Origin: Ulvibacterium sp965248315
GTDB taxonomy: Bacteria > Bacteroidota > Bacteroidia > Flavobacteriales > Flavobacteriaceae
Reading direction: 5' to 3'
Length of the DNA: 64,000 bases
Assembly (NCBI RefSeq): GCF_965248315.1
Contig: NZ_CBDFIX010000002.1
Location: forward strand, 3,038,001 to 3,102,000
Shown piece after piece: positions 1 to 7,869 of the stretch. The position numbers and the translations under genes are program-made. Positions within the stretch are counted from its first letter, which is position 1; the number at the start of each line of letters is the position of its first letter. A model generated the notes under the pieces. That model did no database searches, had not been told where the DNA came from, and was given only the letters and a program-made list of their open reading frames with translations.

Positions 1-567
1 AAGACGGGCATGATGCGCGGGGAAGAGGTACAGGCTATGGGCTTGGAAGACCATTTGAGTCCTTATAAAGAGGGAACACTGCTATTGCCCGGTACACACA
101 GTAAACATATTTCGTATCGGAACGGAAACTTTTATGCCTTAAAGAACTTTATGACAGGAGAGCTTTTTGAGGTTTTGATGAACAAAAGCATTTTGACAAA
201 TTCCATAGAATTTGAAATGTTGGATTCCGACGGAAAAAATGCTTTTCTTGAAGGGTTCAATTGGGGCTTTAAAAATGGCTTGACCCCTAATTTATTGACC
301 ATACGTACCATGCATGTTGTTGAGGACATGGGTACAAAAGGTAATTATTTTAGACTGAGCGGACTCCTTATCGGAGATGAACTATCCTATTTAGGAGATG
401 TCGGGAAATATGTTTTTTTAGCAGCCTCTAAGCACATTTTCGAATTATACAAAATGGGCCTTGAAACTTTTGTACCCTCTGATAAATTGATACTTTTGGA
501 AGACACGATACTTGAACGAGCCTTATTGATCGGCCAAAGAAAAATGCTTCTGCTGCATGCAAAATAG
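1..567 (+). CDS. dgoK: 2-dehydro-3-deoxygalactonokinase, C-terminal part (5' end outside window)
   Basis: The enzyme phosphorylates 2-keto-3-deoxygalactonate with ATP to give KDPGal in the cytoplasm. The frame is open from base 1, so the gene begins upstream and about 188 C-terminal residues are visible. They start just before the family's M-R-G-E-E segment, followed by the characteristic LPGTHSKHI motif and the FMTGELFEVL segment that closes the sugar pocket in this kinase family. The stop codon lies 11 bases inside the next gene, which encodes the aldolase acting on the kinase product, so the two are very likely translationally coupled. The pair is the lower half of the DeLey-Doudoroff route and is also used in marine flavobacteria for 3,6-anhydrogalactose from carrageenan. 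The dehydrogenase and dehydratase steps are not in this window. Family assignment is firm; the natural sugar is inferred. Confidence 0.88.
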   Translation, partial: KTGMMRGEEVQAMGLEDHLSPYKEGTLLLPGTHSKHISYRNGNFYALKNFMTGELFEVLMNKSILTNSIEFEMLDSDGKNAFLEGFNWGFKNGLTPNLLTIRTMHVVEDMGTKGNYFRLSGLLIGDELSYLGDVGKYVFLAASKHIFELYKMGLETFVPSDKLILLEDTILERALLIGQRKMLLLHAK

Positions 568-1204
568 CACACTTTTTTCGTGGGATGAATTTCAAAAAGT
601 TCCAATTGTTGGGATTATAAGGGGTTGGGATATGGAGACCATTCTTTATGTGGCCAAAGTATATAAAGAGGCGGGACTTACTACGCTAGAGGTTACTATG
701 AACACGCCTAGTGCCACAAAGATTATTTCAACGTTAGGAAAAGAATTTCCAAAACTTAATATTGGCGCAGGTACCGTTTGTTCCCGAAATGACTTGGAGA
801 CTGCATTGGAAGCTGGGTCGCAATTCATTGTTACCCCTGTTCTGGATGAAGAAGTGATAAAAGAATGTGTAGATAAAAATATTCCTATTTTCCCCGGAGC
901 CTTTACCCCTACGGAGATATATAAGGCCTGGAATCTCGGGGCGTCGGCAGTAAAAATATTCCCCGCCACGCAACTTGGCCCACAATATATAAAGGATATT
1001 CTAGCTCCTTTGAATGAAATTAAGTTGATGCCCACGGGTGGGGTTTCCAAGGACAATATCCAGTCCTTTTTTCAAGTAGGGGCCTATGGTGTAGGTATGG
1101 GCAGTTCACTTTTCCCCAGGGAATTGATAAAAAATAGGGATTATGAAGGTCTAAAGGATCACTTTAACTTCCTTAAGTGTCAACTGGAGGACTTTTTCCA
1201 TTGA
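557..1204 (+). CDS. 2-dehydro-3-deoxy-6-phosphogalactonate/gluconate aldolase (Eda/DgoA family)
   Basis: Class I aldolase of 215 residues that splits KDPGal (or KDPG) into pyruvate and glyceraldehyde 3-phosphate. Glu45 in the segment LEVTMNT and the Schiff-base Lys133 in ASAVKIFPA fall at exactly the numbers known for E. coli Eda. The phosphate-binding loops PTGGV and GVGMGSS are present near residues 175 and 195. Length is normal for the family. The start overlaps the end of the kinase gene by 11 bases, which points to one transcript and to KDPGal rather than KDPG as the usual substrate. That preference is inferred from the neighbour, since the active site does not separate the two. About 170 bases without a gene follow. 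Confidence 0.9.
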   Translation: MQNSTLFSWDEFQKVPIVGIIRGWDMETILYVAKVYKEAGLTTLEVTMNTPSATKIISTLGKEFPKLNIGAGTVCSRNDLETALEAGSQFIVTPVLDEEVIKECVDKNIPIFPGAFTPTEIYKAWNLGASAVKIFPATQLGPQYIKDILAPLNEIKLMPTGGVSKDNIQSFFQVGAYGVGMGSSLFPRELIKNRDYEGLKDHFNFLKCQLEDFFH

Positions 1205-1372
1205 GCTATTTCGTCCTATGCTTTTAAGTTCTTTGGGTTTTTAAAGGGTTTGTTCCTATTTTACCTAGTTCAATAGGACAATTTCAAGAGTGAGATTGCG
1301 TACATTTAGGAGGTCTATTTTGAATAAAGCCTCAATTTCAGGTAAGTGTAGAACTTTTTAATTCAGTATATC

Positions 1373-3175
1373 ATGCATCCATTTAGATTCAGAAAACTAT
1401 TTCTATTAGGTTTCGTGCTCCATTTTTGCATCGTATATGGTCAGGAGATACTGATAGAGGCCGAAAGTTTTGATGACCCGGGCGGATGGGTCATAGACCC
1501 CCAATTTGAGCAACAAATGGGCTCCCCATTTTTATTGGCCCATGGTATGGGCCGACCTGTAAAGAATGCGAAGACCAAGATAACTTTGGATACCGGAGGG
1601 GGCTATCATATCTGGGTCCGTACGAAGAACTGGGTGCCAGGTAACTGGGAGGCTCCGGGGAGATTTCAATTGAAAGTTGATGGCACGTTTATCGGAAAGA
1701 CCTTAGGACTTCGTTCTGGTTGGGGTTGGGAATACGTGGATAGTGTTTCGGTCACTTCTAGGGAAATTGATTTGGAATTGGTGGATTTGACCGGTTTTAA
1801 CGGACGGGTGGATGCCATTTATTTTTCTACGGTAAAGAAGGAACCCCCGGCCTCTTTGAAGAAATTGGCCGAGTGGAGAAAATCGATTAAAGCCGAACCC
1901 AATGCACCCCCTAGGACGGAGTCCTATGATCTTGTGGTGGTGGGAGGAGGAATTGCAGGTTGCGCCGCTTCCATAGCCGCTGCGGAACAGGGCTTGCGCG
2001 TTGCTTTGATCCATGATCGCCCATTCCTGGGCGGCAATGCTAGTGAGGAAATTCGGGTACATACATTGGGTATCTATGGGAATTTTGAACGGATTTTAAA
2101 AAAGCTGGATACGGAGCATTATCCCAATGGAAGTGTCGATGCCAAATTGGACCAGAAAAAGCGGGATGACAATGTAAAAAGTTATGAAAACATTGCATTG
2201 TTTCTCAATCATAGGGCCTATGAGGCCAAAGCCGAGGGTGATACCATTCAATATGTTGATGCCCGACATACATCCACAGGGGAACGTATCCGGTTTGTTG
2301 CCCCGCGATTTGTAGACTCCACTGGGGATGGCTGGATTGGCTATTGGGCAGGAGCCGAATTCTCGTATGGTCGAGAAAGTGTAGATACCTATGGGGAAGA
2401 TTGGGCGGAACACGGTGAACTTTGGAGCCCAAAAGAACCGGACAATGCCGTTATGGGTTCATCGGTACTATGGGGTTCCAAAAAAACAGATCGGGAACAT
2501 GTGTTCCCGGAAGTGCCATGGGCAATGCCGGTGGCCAAGCGGTATGCCAAGGTGGCAGGAGAGTGGCAATGGGAGTTCAGTAGACCGGATTTACACCAAA
2601 TCCATGATGCCGAAGAGATACGAGATCACATGCTTCGCGCAATTTATGGTTCGTTTTATAATGCCAAACAGGATACGGCCAATGCCAATCGCAAGTTGGA
2701 ATGGGTATCCTATTTGGTTGGGAAGAGAGAATCAAGACGACTGGTGGGAGACCATATTTTCACATTCAAGGATGCCAAGGAAGGTCGGAAATTTCCGGAC
2801 GGGGTGGTCATAGAGACTAGGGATGTTGATATCCATTATCAAACGGTGCTGGAGGATGAGGAAAATCCTGATTTTATCTCCGAGGCCTTATTTTACAAAA
2901 CTCCGGAATATTATATTCCCTACAGAAGTCTATATTCCCGGAACATTGCCAATCTCTTCATGGCAGGGAGAAATTTTAGTTGTTCGCATGCAGGACTGGG
3001 AGGTCCTCGGGTAATGCGTACTACCGGGCAAATGGGAGCCGCCGTGGGATTGGCGGCAGCCTTGTGTAAGAAATACAATGTGGGTCCCAGGGAAATCTAT
3101 TCAGGTTATCTGAACGAATATTTGGCCCTAATAGAAGAACAGAAATTTGAAAAAATCCCAGAAACGAAGAGATGA
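1373..3175 (+). CDS. Secreted FAD-dependent oxidoreductase with N-terminal beta-sandwich-like region
   Basis: Residues 1-23 form a Sec signal peptide ending in VYG before QE. Residues 24-155 are rich in Trp and Gly and resemble a carbohydrate-binding-like beta-sandwich; this is a judgement from sequence texture. A Rossmann FAD site follows, with DLVVVGGGIAGCAAS near residues 186-200 and LGGNASEE at 219-226, as in the FAD_oxidored (PF12831) family common beside glycoside hydrolases and sulfatases. The C-terminal part has the family's second FAD segment, NLFMAGRNFSCSHAGLGG. The total of 600 residues is complete. The stop overlaps the next start in an ATGA, so the two proteins are probably made together. 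It likely oxidises, or eliminates from, a sugar in the periplasm; the substrate cannot be read from the sequence. Confidence 0.8.
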   Translation: MHPFRFRKLFLLGFVLHFCIVYGQEILIEAESFDDPGGWVIDPQFEQQMGSPFLLAHGMGRPVKNAKTKITLDTGGGYHIWVRTKNWVPGNWEAPGRFQLKVDGTFIGKTLGLRSGWGWEYVDSVSVTSREIDLELVDLTGFNGRVDAIYFSTVKKEPPASLKKLAEWRKSIKAEPNAPPRTESYDLVVVGGGIAGCAASIAAAEQGLRVALIHDRPFLGGNASEEIRVHTLGIYGNFERILKKLDTEHYPNGSVDAKLDQKKRDDNVKSYENIALFLNHRAYEAKAEGDTIQYVDARHTSTGERIRFVAPRFVDSTGDGWIGYWAGAEFSYGRESVDTYGEDWAEHGELWSPKEPDNAVMGSSVLWGSKKTDREHVFPEVPWAMPVAKRYAKVAGEWQWEFSRPDLHQIHDAEEIRDHMLRAIYGSFYNAKQDTANANRKLEWVSYLVGKRESRRLVGDHIFTFKDAKEGRKFPDGVVIETRDVDIHYQTVLEDEENPDFISEALFYKTPEYYIPYRSLYSRNIANLFMAGRNFSCSHAGLGGPRVMRTTGQMGAAVGLAAALCKKYNVGPREIYSGYLNEYLALIEEQKFEKIPETKR

Positions 3176-4290
3176 AATTTTTTTTGACCTTCCTATTTGT
3201 TTTCACACTCTTTCTATCAAATGGGGGAAGTGAATTTCAAAAATCATTCCCAACTGAAACGTACAACGAGGTTTTGGATAGAGCTCCCGAATATTATCTG
3301 TTGGAATGGAAATCTGGCACAAGATTATTAAAAAAAAAAGCGGATTTGTTCATTGAGGTAGATTCCTTCGATGCACAGGAAGTTGCGGCCATGATTAACG
3401 AGAAAGAAGATCCTGTGCTCTACGCTTCGGATATCGCCACGCCGGTTTGTGCCGATGGGGAATGTAAATTGATGCATATTCGCCTATATTGGACCTTATT
3501 GGGTGAATATGCCGGTTTTGATACATATCCGGAACTTCCGCTGACCAAGCACGACCATGACGAATTCCAAAAGGCGGATTATGAGAAACTCCATAAACTA
3601 TTGACCGATGACAAATCAGTATTAAAAAGGAGAAAGCTGGATCAGCTGGTAGAAAAGCCTATCATGCGGAATGTAAACGGGGTGGATGCACTTTCCGGTG
3701 CCACGGTGGCCGAAGTAAAGGAATCCGTGGTTTCCGGTGCACTCTATTCCTGTTATGTGGCCTGGCATTTGGCCCATGGGAATATTCGGGACAAAATAAG
3801 GGCATATACCCTTTCGATTTTGAATACTGATATGTTGATGGGCATGCTCTATAGCCAAAATACCAGTTATCAACTCTTTGCCTTGAAAGGAATGGATCCA
3901 AGCCAATTCATTGAACATCATTCGCAACTAGTGCAAATTTTTAAAACAGCGGTTCCACTTGTACGAAGTATTATTGCCAAAGAGCTGCCGGATAAATATC
4001 GGAACTCGCCAGACTTGCAAAAACCATTTTGGGAGGTGTTTTCGGAGATAGATATTGGTAGTCGCAGTTTGCTATTGCGACATTTGGAAAGTGCTCCGCC
4101 ATTTGTGCCGGATATTGTTTCTACCAAACTTGGGGCATTAACAAAGAATCAAATGACAGTATTTCTGGAATTTCTTTCACCGAAAAAGCATACTCCGGAA
4201 TTGCTCAAGAACTTACGCTCTTTTGCCGATTCGGAAAGTGAAGCGTATTCCTATTTGGTTAAAAATTATCTGGAGGAACAGGAACAATAG
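3172..4290 (+). CDS. Exported protein of unknown function, partner of the FAD oxidoreductase
   Basis: I do not recognise this family. The 372-residue protein begins with a hydrophobic export signal (about residues 1-19). A motif GVDALSGATVAE lies near residue 170 and resembles the D-A-x-S-G-A-T segment of FMN-binding domains (NqrC/RnfG type), where the Thr carries flavin covalently. The rest of such a domain is not obvious, so flavin binding is only a possibility. Earlier there is a Cys pair, PVCADGECK, and the stretch LTKHDHDEF. The last 120 residues look helical and repeat-like. The start overlaps the FAD gene stop by four bases (ATGA), which argues for a functional pair. A run of ten A at 3330-3339 encodes Leu-Lys-Lys-Lys and could be a slippage site. 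Confidence 0.7.
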   Translation: MKFFLTFLFVFTLFLSNGGSEFQKSFPTETYNEVLDRAPEYYLLEWKSGTRLLKKKADLFIEVDSFDAQEVAAMINEKEDPVLYASDIATPVCADGECKLMHIRLYWTLLGEYAGFDTYPELPLTKHDHDEFQKADYEKLHKLLTDDKSVLKRRKLDQLVEKPIMRNVNGVDALSGATVAEVKESVVSGALYSCYVAWHLAHGNIRDKIRAYTLSILNTDMLMGMLYSQNTSYQLFALKGMDPSQFIEHHSQLVQIFKTAVPLVRSIIAKELPDKYRNSPDLQKPFWEVFSEIDIGSRSLLLRHLESAPPFVPDIVSTKLGALTKNQMTVFLEFLSPKKHTPELLKNLRSFADSESEAYSYLVKNYLEEQEQ

Positions 4291-4291
4291 T

Positions 4292-5890
4292 ATGAAAACC
4301 CAAAGCAATAAAATCATAAATATGGCTTATAAAAGACAAAAAAACCTCATTTCTATTTCTTTATTGATATGGGTTGGTATACTAGCTTGTAAGCAAGAAG
4401 AAAAAACGGAAAAAATAACAGAGAACGAAATTTTAAGACCGAATATTATTATCATATACGCGGATGATTTGGGTTATGGGGAAATGGGTGCTTATGGTGC
4501 AACCGAGTTAAAAACACCCAATTTGGATAAGTTGGCCAACGGTGGTATCCGATTTACCCATGGATATGCTTCTTCCGCGACTTGTACCCCTAGTAGGTAT
4601 GCTTTGTTGACGGGGATTTACCCTTGGCGTAACAAAAGGGCAAAGATTCTTCCCGGAACTGCTCCGTTGATAATTGATACTACCCAAGCTACTATTCCAA
4701 GGATGTTGAAAAAACAGGGTTACCAAACGGGTATTGTCGGAAAATGGCATTTGGGACTGGGAAATGGAAATGTAGATTGGAATAAACGGATCGCCCCAGG
4801 TCCAAATGAAGTTGGTTTTGATTATAGCAATATCTTGGCGGCTACCCAGGACAGGGTACCCACGGTCTACATTGAAAATGGACACGTAGTAAATCTGGAC
4901 CCCAATGACCCTATAGAAGTCGATTATGCCAAAAATTTCCCGGGGGAACCTACGGGACTAGAAAACCCTGAAATGCTAAAAATGAAATGGCACCATGGAC
5001 ATAACAACAGTATTGTGAACGGAATTCCCCGTATTGGTTTTATGAAAGGTGGGGAAACAGCCAAATGGATAGACGAGGATATGGCCGACTATTTTTTAGC
5101 AGAGGCCCAAAACTACGTTGAGCAAAACAAAAACACCCCTTTTTTCTTGTACTACGCCTTACAGCAACCACATGTACCGCGCACGCCGCATCCGAGATTT
5201 GTAGGCAAATCCGGAATGGGTCCAAGGGGAGATGTTATCGTTGAAGCGGATTGGGCAATCGGTGAGTTCATAAAAACATTGGAGACCGAAGGATTATTGG
5301 AAAATACCCTGATTATATTCTCCAGTGATAATGGTCCGGTGGTCAATGATGGATATTATGACGATTCAGTCGAAAAATTAGGAAGTCACAAACCGGCAGG
5401 TGACTTAAGAGGAGGGAAGTATAGTTTGTTCGAAGCGGGAACCCGTGTCCCATTCCTTACCTATTGGAAAGGGAAAATTAATCCTGGAGTTTCGGATGCC
5501 ATGGTATCCCAACTGGATTTATTTTCGTCCTTGGCCGCTTTGGTAGGCAGCGATGAAAGCACCGAAGACAGTAAGAATTTATCGGATGTTTTATTGGGTA
5601 AAACCCAAACCGGTCGGGATGAACTCGTAATAGAAGCTACTTCCAGAACCGCTTTTCGTAAAGGCGATTGGGCAATGATTCCGCCCTATGAGGGGCCGGC
5701 AATCAATGCAAATGTAAATATTGAATTGGCCAATGCGGATGACTATCAACTTTACCATCTCAAGGAAGATATTGGACAGCAAAATAACCTGGCGAAAAAG
5801 GAGCCCGAAAAATTGCAGGAGATGATTACTGCTTTCGAAGCTGTTCGGGGTATGGGAGATACGGAAATCCAGCAACTGGAATTAAAGTAG
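4292..5890 (+). CDS. Lipoprotein sulfatase (formylglycine-dependent, S1 family)
   Basis: Type I sulfatase that removes sulfate esters, most likely from a carbohydrate, at the cell surface or in the periplasm. From this start Cys98 lies in CTPSR (98-102), the signature matured to formylglycine. The metal-binding pair is Asp58-Asp59 (ADDLGYG), and later motifs GKWHLG and FSSDNGP match the active site. The N-terminus is a lipoprotein signal ending in the lipobox ILAC. ATG at 4292 sits one base after the preceding stop; an in-frame ATG at 4322 gives a more compact signal and is equally possible. An upstream ATG at 4223 overlaps the previous gene by 68 bases and would put extra charged residues ahead of the signal. 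No formylglycine-generating enzyme is in the window. Confidence 0.92.
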   Translation: MKTQSNKIINMAYKRQKNLISISLLIWVGILACKQEEKTEKITENEILRPNIIIIYADDLGYGEMGAYGATELKTPNLDKLANGGIRFTHGYASSATCTPSRYALLTGIYPWRNKRAKILPGTAPLIIDTTQATIPRMLKKQGYQTGIVGKWHLGLGNGNVDWNKRIAPGPNEVGFDYSNILAATQDRVPTVYIENGHVVNLDPNDPIEVDYAKNFPGEPTGLENPEMLKMKWHHGHNNSIVNGIPRIGFMKGGETAKWIDEDMADYFLAEAQNYVEQNKNTPFFLYYALQQPHVPRTPHPRFVGKSGMGPRGDVIVEADWAIGEFIKTLETEGLLENTLIIFSSDNGPVVNDGYYDDSVEKLGSHKPAGDLRGGKYSLFEAGTRVPFLTYWKGKINPGVSDAMVSQLDLFSSLAALVGSDESTEDSKNLSDVLLGKTQTGRDELVIEATSRTAFRKGDWAMIPPYEGPAINANVNIELANADDYQLYHLKEDIGQQNNLAKKEPEKLQEMITAFEAVRGMGDTEIQQLELK

Positions 5891-5921
5891 GGATATCAAA
5901 ATCCGGACTCATGATAACGTG

Positions 5922-5954
5922 TTTGATAAACAAGACTAGGACCTTTTAAATTTG
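5922..5954 (+). promoter_or_regulatory. Candidate Bacteroidota promoter for the DUF5060 gene
   Basis: TTTG at 5922-5925 is followed after 21 bases by TAAATTTG at 5947-5954, matching the -33 TTTG and -7 TAnnTTTG elements known for the primary sigma factor of Bacteroidota. The expected start near 5961 would leave a leader of about 75 bases before the DUF5060 gene. It would let this gene be expressed apart from the upstream sulfatase. Confidence 0.5.
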
Positions 5955-6036
5955 TTTTACAAAACAATTTGAGACATAGTATTTTGTAGAGTATTTCATA
6001 AAAAGTATCGTAAATTTTGAATTTTAAAAAAATAAA

Positions 6037-7869
6037 ATGAACAGACTATCATTACCCATTTTCGTTGTTTTGTTTATGTCTTTGTCATGGCTACATGCCC
6101 AGATAATTAAAGGAGAACTTAAAAAATGGCATAAGGTAACACTGGTCTTTGAAGGACCACAAACTTCCGAAAGCGCAGAGGAAAATCCCTTTTTGAGCTA
6201 TCGTTTGAATGTTACGTTTACACATTCCGCGTCCCAGGAAAAGCTCGTAGTCCCTGGGTACTTTGCTTCTGACGGGAATGCCGCCGATACCGGTGCCGAA
6301 GCCGGAAACATTTGGAAAGTCCACTTTGCGCCTGATAAAGAAGGGGAGTGGACATACGAGGTGGATTTTAAAAAAGGAAAATGGGCCGCAGTACGTACAT
6401 CGAAAAAGATCAAGAGTGCTGAATATATGGATGGCAAAACGGGGAGTATTAGTATACGTGAAACGGACAAGACCGGAATGGATTTTAGGGGAAAGGGAAG
6501 GTTGCAATACATCGGTGAACGCTATCTAAGGTTTCAAAATGGGGAGTATTTCTTAAAATGTGGGTCTGATGCTCCTGAAAACCTATTGGCCTATGATCAG
6601 TTTGATGGCACTTTTAAAAATGATGGTCATAAGGACGAATTGGTCAAGAAATGGGAGGCACATAAGCAAGACTGGAAAGAAGGAGACCCTACATGGAAAA
6701 ATGGGAAAGGAAAAGAAGTCATAGGCGCAATTAATTATTTGGCCTCAAAGGGAATGAACGCTTTCTCATTTTTGACTATGAATATTGGGGGTGACGATCA
6801 AAACGTTTTCCCCTATGTAGACTATGACACTTGGGATCGGTTTGACACTTCAAAATTGGATCAATGGGAGATCCTTTTTGAACACGCCGACAAATTAGGT
6901 ATGTTTTTACATTTTAAAACCTTGGAGTTTGAAAACCAAGGTTTGTTGGACAATGGTGGTACGGGACTGTACACCAAATTGTATTATCGTGAGCTCATTG
7001 CACGTTTTGGACATCATTTGGCCATGAATTGGAACTTGGCCGAGGAAACCGGGGATTGGACCGAGACCCCGCCAACTTTTCCCTTGGATGCAGTCGAAAG
7101 AATTCGATTGGCCGAATACGTGTCCTCCATGGATCCCTACAAACACCATTTGGTAATTCACAATGGGGCCTGGTATGATGAGATTTATGGGCCTAACACA
7201 AAGTTTACCGGGGCTTCCTTGCAGACCAATAAAGCTGATTTTAGCAATGTGCATAAATCTGTTTTAAGGATTCTGAACGAATCCGGGAAAGCAGGTAAAA
7301 TTTGGGCCGTAGCCTGTGATGAACCCGGGGATCACAAGCATTCCTTGATTCCCGATACAGAAGATCCTGAACATGATAATGCCCGAAAAAATGGTCTTTG
7401 GGGCGCCATGATGGCCGGTGCATGGGGCACGGAATGGTATTTTGGTTATGAGCATCCACATTCAGACCTTACCTGTGAAGATTATCGTTCCCGAGATCTG
7501 TTCTGGGATCAGGGCAAAATATGTCTTGGTTTTTTCAAGGATAACAATATCCCTTTTTGGAACATGAAATCCAATGATTCCCTTATCTCCTCGGAAGGAG
7601 ATTACGTTTTGTCACAAACTGGGGAAAACTATGTGGTGTATTTAAAAAATGGAGGTGAGTCCATTTTGGATTTAGGAGCTTCCAATGGCGATTACGAGGT
7701 TTCTTGGTACAATCCTCGTCTGGGTGGAACCTTACAGAAGGGAAAGGTGAAATTCATATCCGGTTCTGGAAAGCAATCACTTGGTAAACCTCCTGTAAAA
7801 AGGGAGCAAGACAAGGATTGGGTAGTTTGGGTTAAAAGAAAAGACACTTCTTTTACAAATGGGCAGTAG
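6037..7869 (+). CDS. DUF5060-containing secreted glycoside hydrolase-like protein
   Basis: Secreted protein of 610 residues with signal peptide 1-21 (WLHA before Q). A DUF5060 beta-sandwich covers about residues 28-120, seen in KWHKVTLVFEGP, NPFLSYRLNVTF and VPGYFASDG. A (beta/alpha)8-like region follows, with GMNAFSFLTMNIGGDD, a LHFKTLE strand and NWNLAEETGD. In related putative glycosidases (GH140-like, DUF4038) acidic residues in such positions are catalytic. The last 90 residues (YVVYLKNGG, SWYNPRLGG) fit the small C-terminal domain called putative collagen-binding. Together this suggests hydrolysis of a plant or algal polysaccharide side chain. The substrate is unknown. It sits between two sulfatase genes, and its 3' end overlaps the convergent sulfatase gene by 17 bases. 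Confidence 0.8.
   Translation: MNRLSLPIFVVLFMSLSWLHAQIIKGELKKWHKVTLVFEGPQTSESAEENPFLSYRLNVTFTHSASQEKLVVPGYFASDGNAADTGAEAGNIWKVHFAPDKEGEWTYEVDFKKGKWAAVRTSKKIKSAEYMDGKTGSISIRETDKTGMDFRGKGRLQYIGERYLRFQNGEYFLKCGSDAPENLLAYDQFDGTFKNDGHKDELVKKWEAHKQDWKEGDPTWKNGKGKEVIGAINYLASKGMNAFSFLTMNIGGDDQNVFPYVDYDTWDRFDTSKLDQWEILFEHADKLGMFLHFKTLEFENQGLLDNGGTGLYTKLYYRELIARFGHHLAMNWNLAEETGDWTETPPTFPLDAVERIRLAEYVSSMDPYKHHLVIHNGAWYDEIYGPNTKFTGASLQTNKADFSNVHKSVLRILNESGKAGKIWAVACDEPGDHKHSLIPDTEDPEHDNARKNGLWGAMMAGAWGTEWYFGYEHPHSDLTCEDYRSRDLFWDQGKICLGFFKDNNIPFWNMKSNDSLISSEGDYVLSQTGENYVVYLKNGGESILDLGASNGDYEVSWYNPRLGGTLQKGKVKFISGSGKQSLGKPPVKREQDKDWVVWVKRKDTSFTNGQ

Noticed and set aside
4223..4291. Longer sulfatase reading frame overlapping the previous gene
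   Set aside because: It would add charged residues before a lipoprotein signal and overlap the upstream gene by 68 bases.
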